Shown: piece by piece, positions 44,878 to 53,208 of the stretch | Layout: each line of letters starts with the position of its first letter | How positions within the stretch are numbered: position 1 is the first letter of the stretch | Source of the DNA: Acidimicrobiales bacterium | GTDB lineage: Bacteria > Actinomycetota > Acidimicrobiia > Acidimicrobiales > Aldehydirespiratoraceae | Reading direction: 5' to 3' | DNA length: 64,000 nt | Assembly: GCA_029246685.1 (NCBI GenBank) | Contig: JAQWMR010000004.1 | Location: 1 to 64,000, forward strand | The notes under the pieces: generated by a model | Databases searched by the model: none | Seen by the model: the letters and a program-made list of their open reading frames with translations, nothing else | What the model was told of the DNA's origin: nothing | Made by a program: the position numbers and the translations under genes

Positions 44878-46062
44878 ATGACGATGACCGAAGACATCCA
44901 GAGCAAGATGCGTGAGAACGAGAAGATTCTCGGTCGCGCTGATCTGAACGACGCAGAGGCGATCCTTGCGGTAACCACGCTCGACGAGACCGATGTCGTC
45001 CACGCAGTGAAGGACAACGCTGAGGCGATCTTCACGTGGGGTTACGACAAGGGCGAGCGAGCCAAGCTCGACAAGCTGTACGAGAAGGCCAAGACCAGCC
45101 AGTGGAACGCCACGACGGACTTGCCGTGGGATCTCGAGGTCGACGTCGAGAAGATGGTCCGCGACCAGAACCTCGCGATCAGCGGATCCGATGAACTCGC
45201 CCCGCCATTCGATCTCTCCGACACGCCTCTGAAGAACTGGGGCGACAAGGAATTCCTCGAGTTCGGTGTCGAGGCGCAGAACCATCTCCTCAGCCAGTTC
45301 ATGCACAGCGAGCAGGGTGCCCTGCTGTGCACCGCCAAGATCGTCGAGACGGTCCCGTGGATCGACGCCAAGTATTACGCCGCCACCCAGGTGGTTGACG
45401 AGGCTCGCCACGTCGAGGTCTTCTCCCGCTATCTCGACGAGAAGCTCGAGGGCAACTACCCGATCAACGCCCACCTGCGGATGCTGCTCGACGACATCAT
45501 CAACGACAGCCGCTGGGACATGACCTACCTCGGCATGCAGATCATGGTCGAGGGTCTCGCCCTCGCCGCGTTCGGCATGCTTCACCAGACCACGAGCGAG
45601 CCACTGCTCAAGCAACTGCTCCGCTATGTCATGAGCGACGAGGCCCGCCACGTGGCCTTCGGCGTGCTCAGCCTCCAGGAGTACTACGAGGATCTCTCCG
45701 CCGCGGAGCTGCGTGAGCGCCAGGAGTTCGCCTACGAGGCTGCCGTGCGGATGCGTGACCGCTTCCTTCAGCAAGAAGTGTGGCAGCGCTACGACATCGA
45801 CGTCGCCCCGCTCATTCCCATGATCCAGCAGGATCCGGGCCGCATTCTCTTCCAGCAGCTGCTGTTCTCGAAGATCGTGCCGAACTGCAAGAAGCTCGGT
45901 CTGCTCGACGCCGGCACCACCAAGGAAGACGAGAAGGGCTGGCTGCGCGAGCGCTGCGAGGAGATGGGCGTCATCGAGTTCGAACACCTCGAGGACACCG
46001 GCGAGGAATACGACTCCCTCGACTTCGTCGCTGCCGACCGCGAAGAGGCCGCGGCCAGCTGA
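44878..46062 (+). CDS. ferritin-like diiron protein (R2-like/AurF-like)
   Basis: 394 residues. Two ExxH-type motifs (VVDEARHVEVF and MSDEARHVAFG), preceded by helices carrying HSEQGALL and QIMVEGLALAAFG, supply the four carboxylates and two His of a carboxylate-bridged diiron site. R2-like oxygenases and oxidases use this site for hydroxylation, N-oxidation or radical generation. ATG 44878 is preferred over the in-frame ATG at 44782 because GAGGAGACG precedes it. Probably a stand-alone oxygenase or oxidase; substrate unknown. Confidence 0.8.
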   Translation: MTMTEDIQSKMRENEKILGRADLNDAEAILAVTTLDETDVVHAVKDNAEAIFTWGYDKGERAKLDKLYEKAKTSQWNATTDLPWDLEVDVEKMVRDQNLAISGSDELAPPFDLSDTPLKNWGDKEFLEFGVEAQNHLLSQFMHSEQGALLCTAKIVETVPWIDAKYYAATQVVDEARHVEVFSRYLDEKLEGNYPINAHLRMLLDDIINDSRWDMTYLGMQIMVEGLALAAFGMLHQTTSEPLLKQLLRYVMSDEARHVAFGVLSLQEYYEDLSAAELRERQEFAYEAAVRMRDRFLQQEVWQRYDIDVAPLIPMIQQDPGRILFQQLLFSKIVPNCKKLGLLDAGTTKEDEKGWLRERCEEMGVIEFEHLEDTGEEYDSLDFVAADREEAAAS

Positions 46063-46248
46063 GACAACTGCGTCTTCGTCGCCGAGGTGGTGATGGGGCG
46101 AGCCACTCGCTCCAGTTCGTGAAGGGTGGTGTCTACGTGACGGCGATCGTCACCGCGCTGCCGGACGGCGGCGACGTCCGTGAGGCGGAGCGGGCGATCG
46201 CTGAGCTCGTGGCCGCTCGGCTCTGAACGCCTCGTCCATTCTCTGTCG

Positions 46249-46677
46249 TCAGTGGAGCGTGGTGGTCAGAACATTCGTGCCGGTGTGGTCCGGGCAGACT
46301 CGCCAGCTCCCCGCGACGTTGCCGGTCGCATCGTGCAACGTGCCCTTGGCATCCGCGCACACGAGCTCGCGGCCGGACCGCACTGCCCGGATCTGAGAAG
46401 CCTGGGCGAGGCATTCGACGCCGTCCGCGACGACGACGCCAGTCATTCCGCCACCATCGGTCACCGCGCTGCGCACCTCAGCGAATGACTGCTCGCCGCA
46501 GCTCACTTCCACCGTGTCGGCGAACGCCGCGTTGTCGATCTTGCCCTCGAGGATCGCTCCGGGCGCGCTGTGGACGATGGTCTGCGTGTCGGAGGCATCG
46601 ACGACAGCGAAGAACGGGCCGAAGACAGCGACCGCGGCGATCGCGCCGACGAGAGCTGGACCGATCACGCGGTGCAT
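46249..46677 (-). CDS. hypothetical secreted or membrane-anchored protein
   Basis: 142 residues with an N-terminal hydrophobic segment (VIGPALVGAIAAVAVFGPFFAVV) and a small extracytoplasmic domain with four Cys (SCGEQ, VECLA, LVCAD, WRVCPD) that could form two disulfides, resembling small actinobacterial DUF4333-like domains. I do not recognise it with confidence. The ATG at 46677 is chosen because the hydrophobic segment follows it directly. Single gene, divergent from the MBL gene. Confidence 0.55.
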   Translation of the reverse strand: MHRVIGPALVGAIAAVAVFGPFFAVVDASDTQTIVHSAPGAILEGKIDNAAFADTVEVSCGEQSFAEVRSAVTDGGGMTGVVVADGVECLAQASQIRAVRSGRELVCADAKGTLHDATGNVAGSWRVCPDHTGTNVLTTTLH

Positions 46678-46765
46678 GCGCTGATCGTTCCCGACGCTCG
46701 CTGAACGCAACATGACCGAGATCAGACAGCCAGCGGATTCCCGTGAACCGGTAGGGTGCGCAGCC

Positions 46766-47668
46766 ATGGCTGACTGGGGTGACGACGCCCGTCGACTGAC
46801 CGACGCCGTGACAGTGCTGGTCGGCGACCGAAACGGGGGCTACCCGAGCGGCAACTCCATCGTCGTTCGAGGGTCCGCGGAGACGGTCATCATCGACCCG
46901 TCCGTCACGGTGGTTGCGAACGGTGGTGCCGGTGTGCCGGTCGGTGCGGTGATCAACAGCCACGGACACGAGGACCACGTTGCCGGCAACGGTCTCTTCG
47001 CCGACGCCCGAGTCCACATCCACGAAGCGGACCTTCTCGCCGTACAGAGCCTCGACGGGATGATGGAGGTCTACGGCTTCGAGGGAGCGGAGGAGACGGC
47101 GACTCGGGAGATGTTCCTCACCGAGTTTCACTTCACTGATCGGCCTGACGCGCTCGGCTTCACCGACGGCCACGTGTTCGACCTCGGCGGCATCGAGGTG
47201 GAAGCTGTTCACCTGCCGGGCCACACGCGTGGCCACAGCGGCTTTCGCATCCCGGGCGGCGTGTTCTTCCTGTCCGACATCGATCTCACCGGATTCGGGC
47301 CGTACTACGGCGACGTCTGGAGTGATCTCGAAGACTTCGAGGCCAGCCTGCACCAGGTGCGTGAGGAGGACGCCGAGTTCTACGTCACCTTTCACCAGAA
47401 GGGGATCATCGAAGGCAGGGCGACGTTCCTCGAGATGATCGACAGCTACTTGGCGGTGATTCCTCGGCGGCACCAGGCGATGCTCGACTTCCTCGCCGAG
47501 CCCCGCTCACTCGACGACCTGATGCGGCACCGCTTCATGTACCGCGAGCACGTACCGGCCGAGATGGCGGACCGGGCCGAACGGCGCTGCGCCGAGCTCC
47601 ACATCCAGCGCATGCTTGCCCGCGGCGAAGCCGAACAGACCGACGACGCGCGCTACCTCGCCACCTGA
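46766..47668 (+). CDS. metallo-beta-lactamase-fold hydrolase
   Basis: 300 residues with the intact zinc motif NSHGHEDHVAG (HxHxDH), a downstream HLPGHTRGHSGF, SDIDLTGFGP and a final FHQKG. Typical of the glyoxalase II-like MBL group: hydrolysis of thioesters, lactones or similar bonds. In contrast to the island MBL protein at 6235, all ligands are present. ATG 46766 sits just before the domain; the in-frame ATG at 46712 is possible. Confidence 0.82.
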   Translation: MADWGDDARRLTDAVTVLVGDRNGGYPSGNSIVVRGSAETVIIDPSVTVVANGGAGVPVGAVINSHGHEDHVAGNGLFADARVHIHEADLLAVQSLDGMMEVYGFEGAEETATREMFLTEFHFTDRPDALGFTDGHVFDLGGIEVEAVHLPGHTRGHSGFRIPGGVFFLSDIDLTGFGPYYGDVWSDLEDFEASLHQVREEDAEFYVTFHQKGIIEGRATFLEMIDSYLAVIPRRHQAMLDFLAEPRSLDDLMRHRFMYREHVPAEMADRAERRCAELHIQRMLARGEAEQTDDARYLAT

Positions 47669-47718
47669 TCCCAAGGGAGTTCCGCTTGCGTAACTCCAAG
47701 CAACGCGAAGCGCTGCCG

Positions 47719-48549
47719 TCAGCGTTCGAAGCGGCTGCGGATTGCTTCGTTCGTGACGAAGATCGGCAAATCGGCGTCGTCGAGCGCGCCGCGGCTCGGG
47801 CCGCCGTCGACGTCGATCGTCTGACCGGTCACGTAGCTCGCGAGATCGGACAGCAGGAAGAGGGCGACGTCGGCGATGTCGTCCGGACGGCCGCGACGAC
47901 GCAGCGTGATGGCTTCGGCGAGCGGGTCGACCTCGTTGGGGTCGCGGCCGGAGCGAGGGGTGTTGATCGTGCCGGGCGCGAGCGTGTTCGCCCGGATGTC
48001 GTGGCGCCCCCACTCCATCGCCATCGAGCGGGTAAGGGAGTTCAGACCGGCCTTGGCGGCGCCGTACGCCGACAACAGCGGCTGGCCGCGGCTGGCGATC
48101 GACGAGATGTTGACCATGGCGCCCCGCGCGCCTCGCTCGATCATGGAGGCGGCGACGTGCTGGCAGGCGATGAACGCGTAGCGGAGATTTGTGGTCATCA
48201 GGTGGTCGAACGACTCGATGGGGAAGTCGTCGAGGCGATGCCAGTGCTCGGGCGTCGCGCCGCCGACGACGTTGACGACAAGATCGATCGGACCGATCTC
48301 GGCGGCCCCTGCATCGATCGCGGCCCGCAACGCGTCGAAGTCCGTCACGTCTGCGACCTGCGCTGAGCACGACCGTCCGATCGACTCGACGTCGGCCTTC
48401 GTGGACTCCACGTGGTCGGCCACTGCGCTGATCGCGACCACGTCGGCGCCGGCCTCGGCGAGACGACGACACATCGCCGTTCCGATGCCACCACCACCGC
48501 CGCCCACCACGAGGGCTACCCGTCCGGAGAAGTCGATCTGTACAGCCAT
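47719..48549 (-). CDS. SDR family oxidoreductase
   Basis: 276-residue classical SDR: VALVVGGGGGGIGTAMCRRLAEAGADV (a Gly-rich variant of TGxxxGIG), LVVNVVGG in place of NNAG, NISSIAS, YGAAKAG, and VTGQTIDVDGGPS. The start is placed at ATG 48549, where the domain begins. It is divergent from the small gene at 48616 and shares a promoter region that contains an SOS box. Substrate unknown. Confidence 0.85.
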   Translation of the reverse strand: MAVQIDFSGRVALVVGGGGGGIGTAMCRRLAEAGADVVAISAVADHVESTKADVESIGRSCSAQVADVTDFDALRAAIDAGAAEIGPIDLVVNVVGGATPEHWHRLDDFPIESFDHLMTTNLRYAFIACQHVAASMIERGARGAMVNISSIASRGQPLLSAYGAAKAGLNSLTRSMAMEWGRHDIRANTLAPGTINTPRSGRDPNEVDPLAEAITLRRRGRPDDIADVALFLLSDLASYVTGQTIDVDGGPSRGALDDADLPIFVTNEAIRSRFER

Positions 48550-48588
48550 GGCGAGCACTCTAGGGCTCTCCCCGCTCCGGCTTGCGAC

Positions 48589-48602
48589 CGAACGTATGTT
48601 CG
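48589..48602. promoter_or_regulatory. LexA (SOS) box
   Basis: CGAACGTATGTTCG is a perfect palindromic match to the actinobacterial/Gram-positive SOS box CGAAC-N4-GTTCG. It lies 14 bases before the ATG of the small gene at 48616 and 40 bases from the SDR start, so either could be DNA-damage inducible. Confidence 0.7.
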
Positions 48603-48615
48603 CTACGATGTGGTG

Positions 48616-48807
48616 ATGCTGCAGTTCGACCGGGACCATGAAATCGAGCATCTGCGCCGTTCGCTGGCAATGCTGCCGGCCGGCTCTGATGCCCTGAAGC
48701 GGGAGGAGGCGATAGCGCTCCTCGCTCGGCTACGGGACGTCACGACCCGCCTCCGCCACGTCGAGGACGACCTGCGGGCCCTGCTGGACGAGATCGAGGC
48801 GAGCTAG
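48616..48807 (+). CDS. small coiled-coil-like protein behind an SOS box
   Basis: 63 residues, highly charged and helical (DHEIEHLRRSLAML ... ALLARLRDVTTRLRHVEDDLRALLDEIEAS) with leucine spacing of a short coiled coil. There are no cysteines or membrane segments. I do not recognise a family. ATG 48616 follows GTG 48613 directly, and either could be used. Its placement 14 bases after a LexA box suggests an SOS-regulated small protein. Its stop overlaps that of the convergent hydrolase by four bases. Confidence 0.6.
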   Translation: MLQFDRDHEIEHLRRSLAMLPAGSDALKREEAIALLARLRDVTTRLRHVEDDLRALLDEIEAS

Positions 48808-49514
48808 GGAGGGCTGGCGTGGGCGGCAAACTGCTCGCGGACCCAGGTGCCGGTGATCTCCGCGATCTCGTCGGCCGCCTCGGCCATGAGGTGGTCGGTG
48901 TCGGAGAACGTCCGGACCTCGCCCGTCCCGGCGAGCGACTGCACCATCATCGAGTTCTCCGGCCCGAGGATGGAATCGCGTTCGCCGTGGAGAAGAAGAA
49001 GGGGAGTGGTGCCGAGGCGGCTTGCTTCCTCACAGCCGGCCGACTGGGTCGCAAACGTCACGACGCCGGCCGTGTGCTCGGTGAATGTGGACGCTGCCTG
49101 AATCGCGACCGCGCCGCCGAACGAATGGCCGAGGATGGCGAACCGTTCGGCTCCGTTGCGTAGGGCGAGATCCGCGGCGGCGCAGGTGTCGAGCAGGCAG
49201 CGGGGGAGATCGCCGGCTTTGCGGTAGCCGATCGCCATTGCGGCCCGCCCTTCCGCGGCCAACTCCAGCCCCAGTTCGAGATACAGCGACCGTCCGGGAC
49301 CGAGCATCCCGCCCATCGCGCCGCCACACATCAGCGCCACGTCGGTCGCCCCGGGAGCGCCATGCCACATGATCTGTAGCAGGCCTTCCATCGTGTAGAT
49401 CTCCACGAGCCGGCTCGTGTCGGTGAGCTCGCCATCGGCTTTGGCGAGCACTCCGAGCATGTCGAGCGGTGCCCGCCGAGCCGAGTCCTCCCCGGAAGAA
49501 ACAGAATCGGTCAC
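48804..49514 (-). CDS. alpha/beta hydrolase (dienelactone-hydrolase-like)
   Basis: 236 residues; nucleophile elbow GHSFGGA, oxyanion-region CGGAMGGM, late Asp in LLLHGERDSILGP and His in FSDTDHLM complete a Ser-Asp-His triad. The family includes esterases and lactonases of many kinds. It precedes tRNA-Cys, which lies on the opposite strand. Confidence 0.82.
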   Translation of the reverse strand: MTDSVSSGEDSARRAPLDMLGVLAKADGELTDTSRLVEIYTMEGLLQIMWHGAPGATDVALMCGGAMGGMLGPGRSLYLELGLELAAEGRAAMAIGYRKAGDLPRCLLDTCAAADLALRNGAERFAILGHSFGGAVAIQAASTFTEHTAGVVTFATQSAGCEEASRLGTTPLLLLHGERDSILGPENSMMVQSLAGTGEVRTFSDTDHLMAEAADEIAEITGTWVREQFAAHASPP

Positions 49515-49563
49515 GGAATCATGCTCTCACGCGCGGACCGCCCCGCTACCATTCCCTGCGCTG

Positions 49564-49638
49564 GCGCCGGTGCCCGAGCGGCCCAAGGGAGCGGCCTGCA
49601 AAGCCGTACAGTCGCGGGTTCAAATCCCGCCCGGCGCT
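49564..49638 (+). tRNA. tRNA-Cys (GCA)
   Basis: Acceptor GCGCCGG pairs with CCGGCGC; D arm CCC/GGG; anticodon arm GCGGC-CTGCAAA-GCCGT with anticodon GCA; T arm GCGGG-TTCAAAT-CCCGC; discriminator T. CCA is not encoded (CTT follows). Confidence 0.92.
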
Positions 49639-49726
49639 CTTCAGCATTCGAGGTCGTCGTTGATGCGGCGGCCTCGAATCGCGTTCGGGATTGGTTGGAT
49701 CCGCTGCTACAGTTCCGACTCTCAAG

Positions 49727-49800
49727 GGGCCGTTAGCTCAGTTGGTTAGAGCGCCTGCTCGACACGCAGGAGGTCACAAGTTCGACTCTTGTACGGCCCA
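49727..49800 (+). tRNA. tRNA-Val (GAC)
   Basis: Acceptor GGGCCGT pairs with ACGGCCC; D arm GCTCAGTTGGTTAGAGC; anticodon arm CCTGC-TCGACAC-GCAGG with anticodon GAC; T loop TTCGACT; discriminator A. CCA is not encoded. Confidence 0.94.
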
Positions 49801-49849
49801 CGGCAACCCTTCGGGTTGCCGGGAGTATTGGCGGAGCCAATACTCCCGG
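49801..49849 (+). terminator. two overlapping hairpins after tRNA-Val
   Basis: CGGCAACCC-TTC-GGGTTGCCG (49801-49821) is followed by a 14-bp perfect stem CCGGGAGTATTGGC-GGA-GCCAATACTCCCGG (49819-49849). The two stems share three bases, so they compete. There is no T tract. It may serve for tRNA 3' processing or termination, or act as an attenuator for chorismate mutase. Confidence 0.5.
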
Positions 49850-49898
49850 CGAACTCGCACCCCAATCCATACCCGGCCGGAGACTCCCGGGAGGCACT

Positions 49899-50189
49899 GT
49901 GAGCAACGATCCGCAGCTCGAGCACTACCGATCGAGTATCGACAACATCGATGCGGCGTTGATCCTGCTACTCGCAGAGCGGTTCAAGGTGACGACAGCC
50001 GTGGGTGAGTACAAGGCCGCCGTCGGACTTCCGGCTGCGGATCCTGCACGCGAGGACGAACAGATCGCACGCCTCCGATCCCTCGCCGCCGACGCGGACC
50101 TGGACCCAGCGTTCAGCGAGGCGTTCCTTCGCTTCGTGATCGCGGAAGTGATCCGTCATCACGAGCACGCCGCCAACTGCGACAGCTGA
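49899..50189 (+). CDS. chorismate mutase, AroQ class
   Basis: 96 residues starting at GTG 49899 behind GGGAGGCACT. YRSSIDNIDAALILLLAERFKVTTAVGEYKA matches the AroQ helix with its Arg and Lys active-site residues, followed by DPAREDEQIARL and the C-terminal helix FLRFVIAEVIRHH. It converts chorismate to prephenate for Phe/Tyr synthesis; cytoplasmic. The paired hairpins after tRNA-Val lie 50 bases upstream. Confidence 0.88.
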   Translation: MSNDPQLEHYRSSIDNIDAALILLLAERFKVTTAVGEYKAAVGLPAADPAREDEQIARLRSLAADADLDPAFSEAFLRFVIAEVIRHHEHAANCDS

Positions 50190-50190
50190 T

Positions 50191-50613
50191 TCAGCTGACC
50201 GCGCGTTCGTCGGTCCACACGATCTCGAGGCGGCGAGCCGCTATTCGCCACCCGCCGTCCGTGCGCACGAACCGGTCGTGATACCGGATGTGCATCACCT
50301 TGTCGGTTCGGGTGTCGCCCTCCACAGTCAGGTGATGGGCGGTGCAGTACGTGATCCCCGTCGCCCCATCGCTGGTGGCGTCGACCACCTGCTGTCCGAC
50401 CATGTGGCTCGTCGCTTCGTAGCGCAGCAGTCCCTGCATCGCTGTGAGGATCTCGGCCATTCCGGTGCGTTCGGAGGTCCCGGTCCTCAGCGCTGCGTCG
50501 GGCGCGAACACGTGCGCCAGTGCATCGAAATCTCGGGTGTCGCAGGCGAGGGCGTATCGGGCTGCGAGGTCGCGCAGGGCGTCGCGATCGTCGAGGTCGA
50601 GGGGGCTCGTCAT
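50191..50613 (-). CDS. SnoaL-like (NTF2-fold) protein
   Basis: 140 residues: DDRDALRDLAARYALACDTRDFDALAHVFAPDAALRTG opening, then YCTAHHLTVEGDTRTDKVMHIRYHDRFVRTDGGWRIAARRLEIVW. Typical of the SnoaL_4-type polyketide-cyclase-like group with hydratase, isomerase or unknown roles. The start is placed at ATG 50613, where the domain begins. Divergent from the GntR gene, with 70 bases between them. Confidence 0.75.
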   Translation of the reverse strand: MTSPLDLDDRDALRDLAARYALACDTRDFDALAHVFAPDAALRTGTSERTGMAEILTAMQGLLRYEATSHMVGQQVVDATSDGATGITYCTAHHLTVEGDTRTDKVMHIRYHDRFVRTDGGWRIAARRLEIVWTDERAVS

Positions 50614-50683
50614 CGCCGTCACCATCGCACGCCCAGGTCGCCGGGTGCACACCGATCGCGCCGGTAGGGTGAGCGGCCAGATC

Positions 50684-51448
50684 ATGAACTCGTCACGACT
50701 CGATCGATCGAGCGGGTTGCCGCTCTGGGCCCAGCTCGAGGCCGAGCTTCGCCGTGCCATCGACGAGGGCGACTTCGATGACCGGTTTCCCACCGACCTG
50801 GAGCTCACCCGCCGCTACGAGGTCAGCCGCCACACCGTGCGAGAGGCTGTCGGCCGGCTCCAGGCCGACGGGCTCGTCAGTCGAGTACGCGGGCGGGGAA
50901 CGGTGGTCGAGCGACCCCAGTTCGAGCAGCGCCTCGGAGCGCTCTATTCGCTGTTCACGTCGATCGAGGCGGAAGGAGTCGAGCAGCGCTCCGAAGTGAT
51001 CGACGTGGGCATTCACCCCGATGCAGATGCTGCGGCACGGCTCGGCTTGGGTCACGACGAAGAGCTGTTTCGCCTCGAACGGATTCGGTTCGCCGACGAT
51101 GAGCCGCTAGCGATCGACATCGCCTGGCTTGGTGCAGACCTCGGTCGACCACTGCTCGACGTCGACTTCAGTCACACCGCGCTCTACGACGAGCTCGAGC
51201 GACAGTGCGCCTGCCGGCCGGACCGGGGCTGGGAGCGGATCGCCCCCGTCGTGCCAACCAGTGCCGAACGCAAGCTGCTCGGCACGGACGCTGACCAAGC
51301 CGCGTTTCGGGTCGAGCGGCTGGGGCAGCTCGGCGAGCGCGTGATCGAATGGCGGGTGACCCTCATCCGGGGCGACCGCTACCGGTTCTTCGCCGATTGG
51401 TCGGCAGCCGGAAGCGGCGGCCTGAGAATGTCCTCGGAGGACGAGTGA
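50684..51448 (+). CDS. GntR family (HutC/UTRA) regulator
   Basis: 254 residues. N-terminal winged helix (LPLWAQLEAELRRAIDEGDFDDRFPTDLELTRRYEVSRHTVREAVGRLQADGLVSRVRGRGTVV), then a UTRA ligand domain (LFRLERIRFADDEPLAIDIAWL). Its stop codon overlaps the GTG start of aceK, so the two are translationally coupled. It may regulate aceK and the glyoxylate/TCA branch point (inference). Confidence 0.87.
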   Translation: MNSSRLDRSSGLPLWAQLEAELRRAIDEGDFDDRFPTDLELTRRYEVSRHTVREAVGRLQADGLVSRVRGRGTVVERPQFEQRLGALYSLFTSIEAEGVEQRSEVIDVGIHPDADAAARLGLGHDEELFRLERIRFADDEPLAIDIAWLGADLGRPLLDVDFSHTALYDELERQCACRPDRGWERIAPVVPTSAERKLLGTDADQAAFRVERLGQLGERVIEWRVTLIRGDRYRFFADWSAAGSGGLRMSSEDE

Positions 51449-53208
51449 ACGCTCTCGACATCGCGGCCGAACCGCCGGCGATCGACCCGACCGTCGAGCG
51501 ACTGGCGCGCACGCTGCACGACGCCTTCGTGGACTACCACGACCGCTATCTCGGCATCACTCATCGCGCGGCCCGCCGCTTTCTCGACCGCGACTGGTCG
51601 GCTCATCAGAGCGATGCCACCGAACGACTCGGTCTACACAAGCGGCTCGTCTACGGCGTGGTCGACTCCGCCCGCCTGGTGTTGCCAGAGGACGAGTTCG
51701 CCGCCCGCACGCTCTGGATACGGGCCCGGCGGCGCTACGTCGATCTCGTCGGCGAACGAATGGATCTCGAACTCGCGGAGACGTTCTACAACTCGGTGAC
51801 CCGGCGCCTCTTCGAGGTTGTCGGGCTCGACACCGAACTGGAGTTCCTCTGGCTCGGTCCGACGGCGCTCCCCGCGGACGACGGCAGCCGGGGCGAGTAC
51901 CGCGCATTCCCCCGAGAGGACTCCCTCGTGGACTGCGTGCGCGAGATCTTCGAGCACTCCACCGTCTCCGACCACTTCGGGGATCTGGGTGGCGACGCTG
52001 AGAAGGTCGCCGCGCGCGTGGCGGTCCACCTCGACGACATGTGGGACGGCCATCTCGACGCCATCGACATCCTCCGGCCGATCTTCTACCGCAACAAGGG
52101 CGCGTATCTCGTGGGCCGCCTGCGGTGGCTGAACCGGGTATCGCCGGTCGTCATCCCGCTCCTGAACCACGAGGATCGCGGCGTCCACGTGGACGCGGTG
52201 TTGCTCACGGAGACCGATGCAAGTCGGCTGTTCGGCTACACCCGCTCGTACTTCCATGTGCTGTGTCGGCGACCGGCGGCGGTTGTCGGCTTCCTGAAGT
52301 CGCTGTTGCCGGTGAAGCCGGTGGCTGAGCTCTACACGTCGATCGGCTACAGCCAGCACGGCAAGACGAATCTCTTCCGGGCGCTGTATCGCCACATGGA
52401 TCACTCCAACACCCGGTTCGAACGAGCTCGAGGGGCGAGGGGCATGGTGATGGCGGTGTTCACGTTGCCGTCGTTCGACGTCGTGTTCAAGCTGATCAAG
52501 GATCGCTTCGCGCCCACCAAGCGCACCACGCCGGAAGAGGTGAAGCGTCGCTACAAGCTCGTGTTCAACCACGACCGGGTGGGCCGTCTCGTCGACGCCC
52601 AGGAGTTCACCAACCTCAGCTTCCAGCGGGACCGGTTCGAGGAGGAGCTGATCGACGAGCTCCGCAATGACTGCGCTCGCACGGTCACGATCACCGACGA
52701 CGAGGTCGTGTTGCACCACGTGTACACCGAGCGCCGGTTGTACCCGTTGGACCTGTATCTGCGGGAGATGGCGCCGGACCGAGCCCGTGCCGCGGCGATC
52801 GACTACGGCTACGCGATCAAGGATCTGGCCGCGGCTGCGATCTTCCCGGGCGACCTCTTCCCGAAGAACTTCGGCGTCACCCGCCACGGTGCCGTGGTCT
52901 TCTACGACTACGACGAGCTCGCCCTGCTCGAGGACGTCAACTTTCGAAAGATGCCGGTGAGTCAGAGCTACGAGGACGAGATGTCCGATCAGCCGTGGTT
53001 CCCCGTCGAGCCTGACGATGTCTTCCCGGAGGAGTTCTCCACGTATCTGCGCTCCCCGCGCGTGGTGGGCGAGGTGATGGAGAGCCGGCACCCGGAGCTG
53101 TGCACGGTCGAGTTCTGGAAGTCGATGCAGGCACTCCACGAGTCCGGCGAGCTTCCAGACTTCTTCCCGTATCCCGAGGAGCTGCGGTTGCATGTTGAGC
53201 ACAACTGA
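51445..53208 (+). CDS. aceK: isocitrate dehydrogenase kinase/phosphatase
   Basis: 587 residues, the usual AceK length. Diagnostic blocks are LRPIFYRNKGAYLVGR, YSQHGKTNLFRALYRHMDHSNTRFERARGARGMVMAVFTLPSFDVVFKLIKDRFAPTKRTT (ATP-binding Lys region) and AAAIFPGDLFPKNFGVTRHGAVVFYDYDE (catalytic loop and metal-binding Asp). AceK phosphorylates and inactivates isocitrate dehydrogenase to divert carbon to the glyoxylate shunt during growth on acetate or fatty acids, and reverses it. GTG start at 51445 inside the gntR stop. AceK is best known from Proteobacteria, so its presence in this background is notable. Confidence 0.92.
   Translation: MNALDIAAEPPAIDPTVERLARTLHDAFVDYHDRYLGITHRAARRFLDRDWSAHQSDATERLGLHKRLVYGVVDSARLVLPEDEFAARTLWIRARRRYVDLVGERMDLELAETFYNSVTRRLFEVVGLDTELEFLWLGPTALPADDGSRGEYRAFPREDSLVDCVREIFEHSTVSDHFGDLGGDAEKVAARVAVHLDDMWDGHLDAIDILRPIFYRNKGAYLVGRLRWLNRVSPVVIPLLNHEDRGVHVDAVLLTETDASRLFGYTRSYFHVLCRRPAAVVGFLKSLLPVKPVAELYTSIGYSQHGKTNLFRALYRHMDHSNTRFERARGARGMVMAVFTLPSFDVVFKLIKDRFAPTKRTTPEEVKRRYKLVFNHDRVGRLVDAQEFTNLSFQRDRFEEELIDELRNDCARTVTITDDEVVLHHVYTERRLYPLDLYLREMAPDRARAAAIDYGYAIKDLAAAAIFPGDLFPKNFGVTRHGAVVFYDYDELALLEDVNFRKMPVSQSYEDEMSDQPWFPVEPDDVFPEEFSTYLRSPRVVGEVMESRHPELCTVEFWKSMQALHESGELPDFFPYPEELRLHVEHN

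Noticed and set aside
28757..46062. Extension of the island operator motif into the second cluster
   Set aside because: The upstream regions at 30127, 36786, 38259-38422, 41304-41341, 43717-43800 and 44773-44877 were read on both strands and no TAATG-N6-CATTA-like site was seen.
46063..46248. Small frame 46136-46228 after the diiron gene
   Set aside because: About 30 codons, no ribosome site and no recognisable motif. Kept as non-coding.
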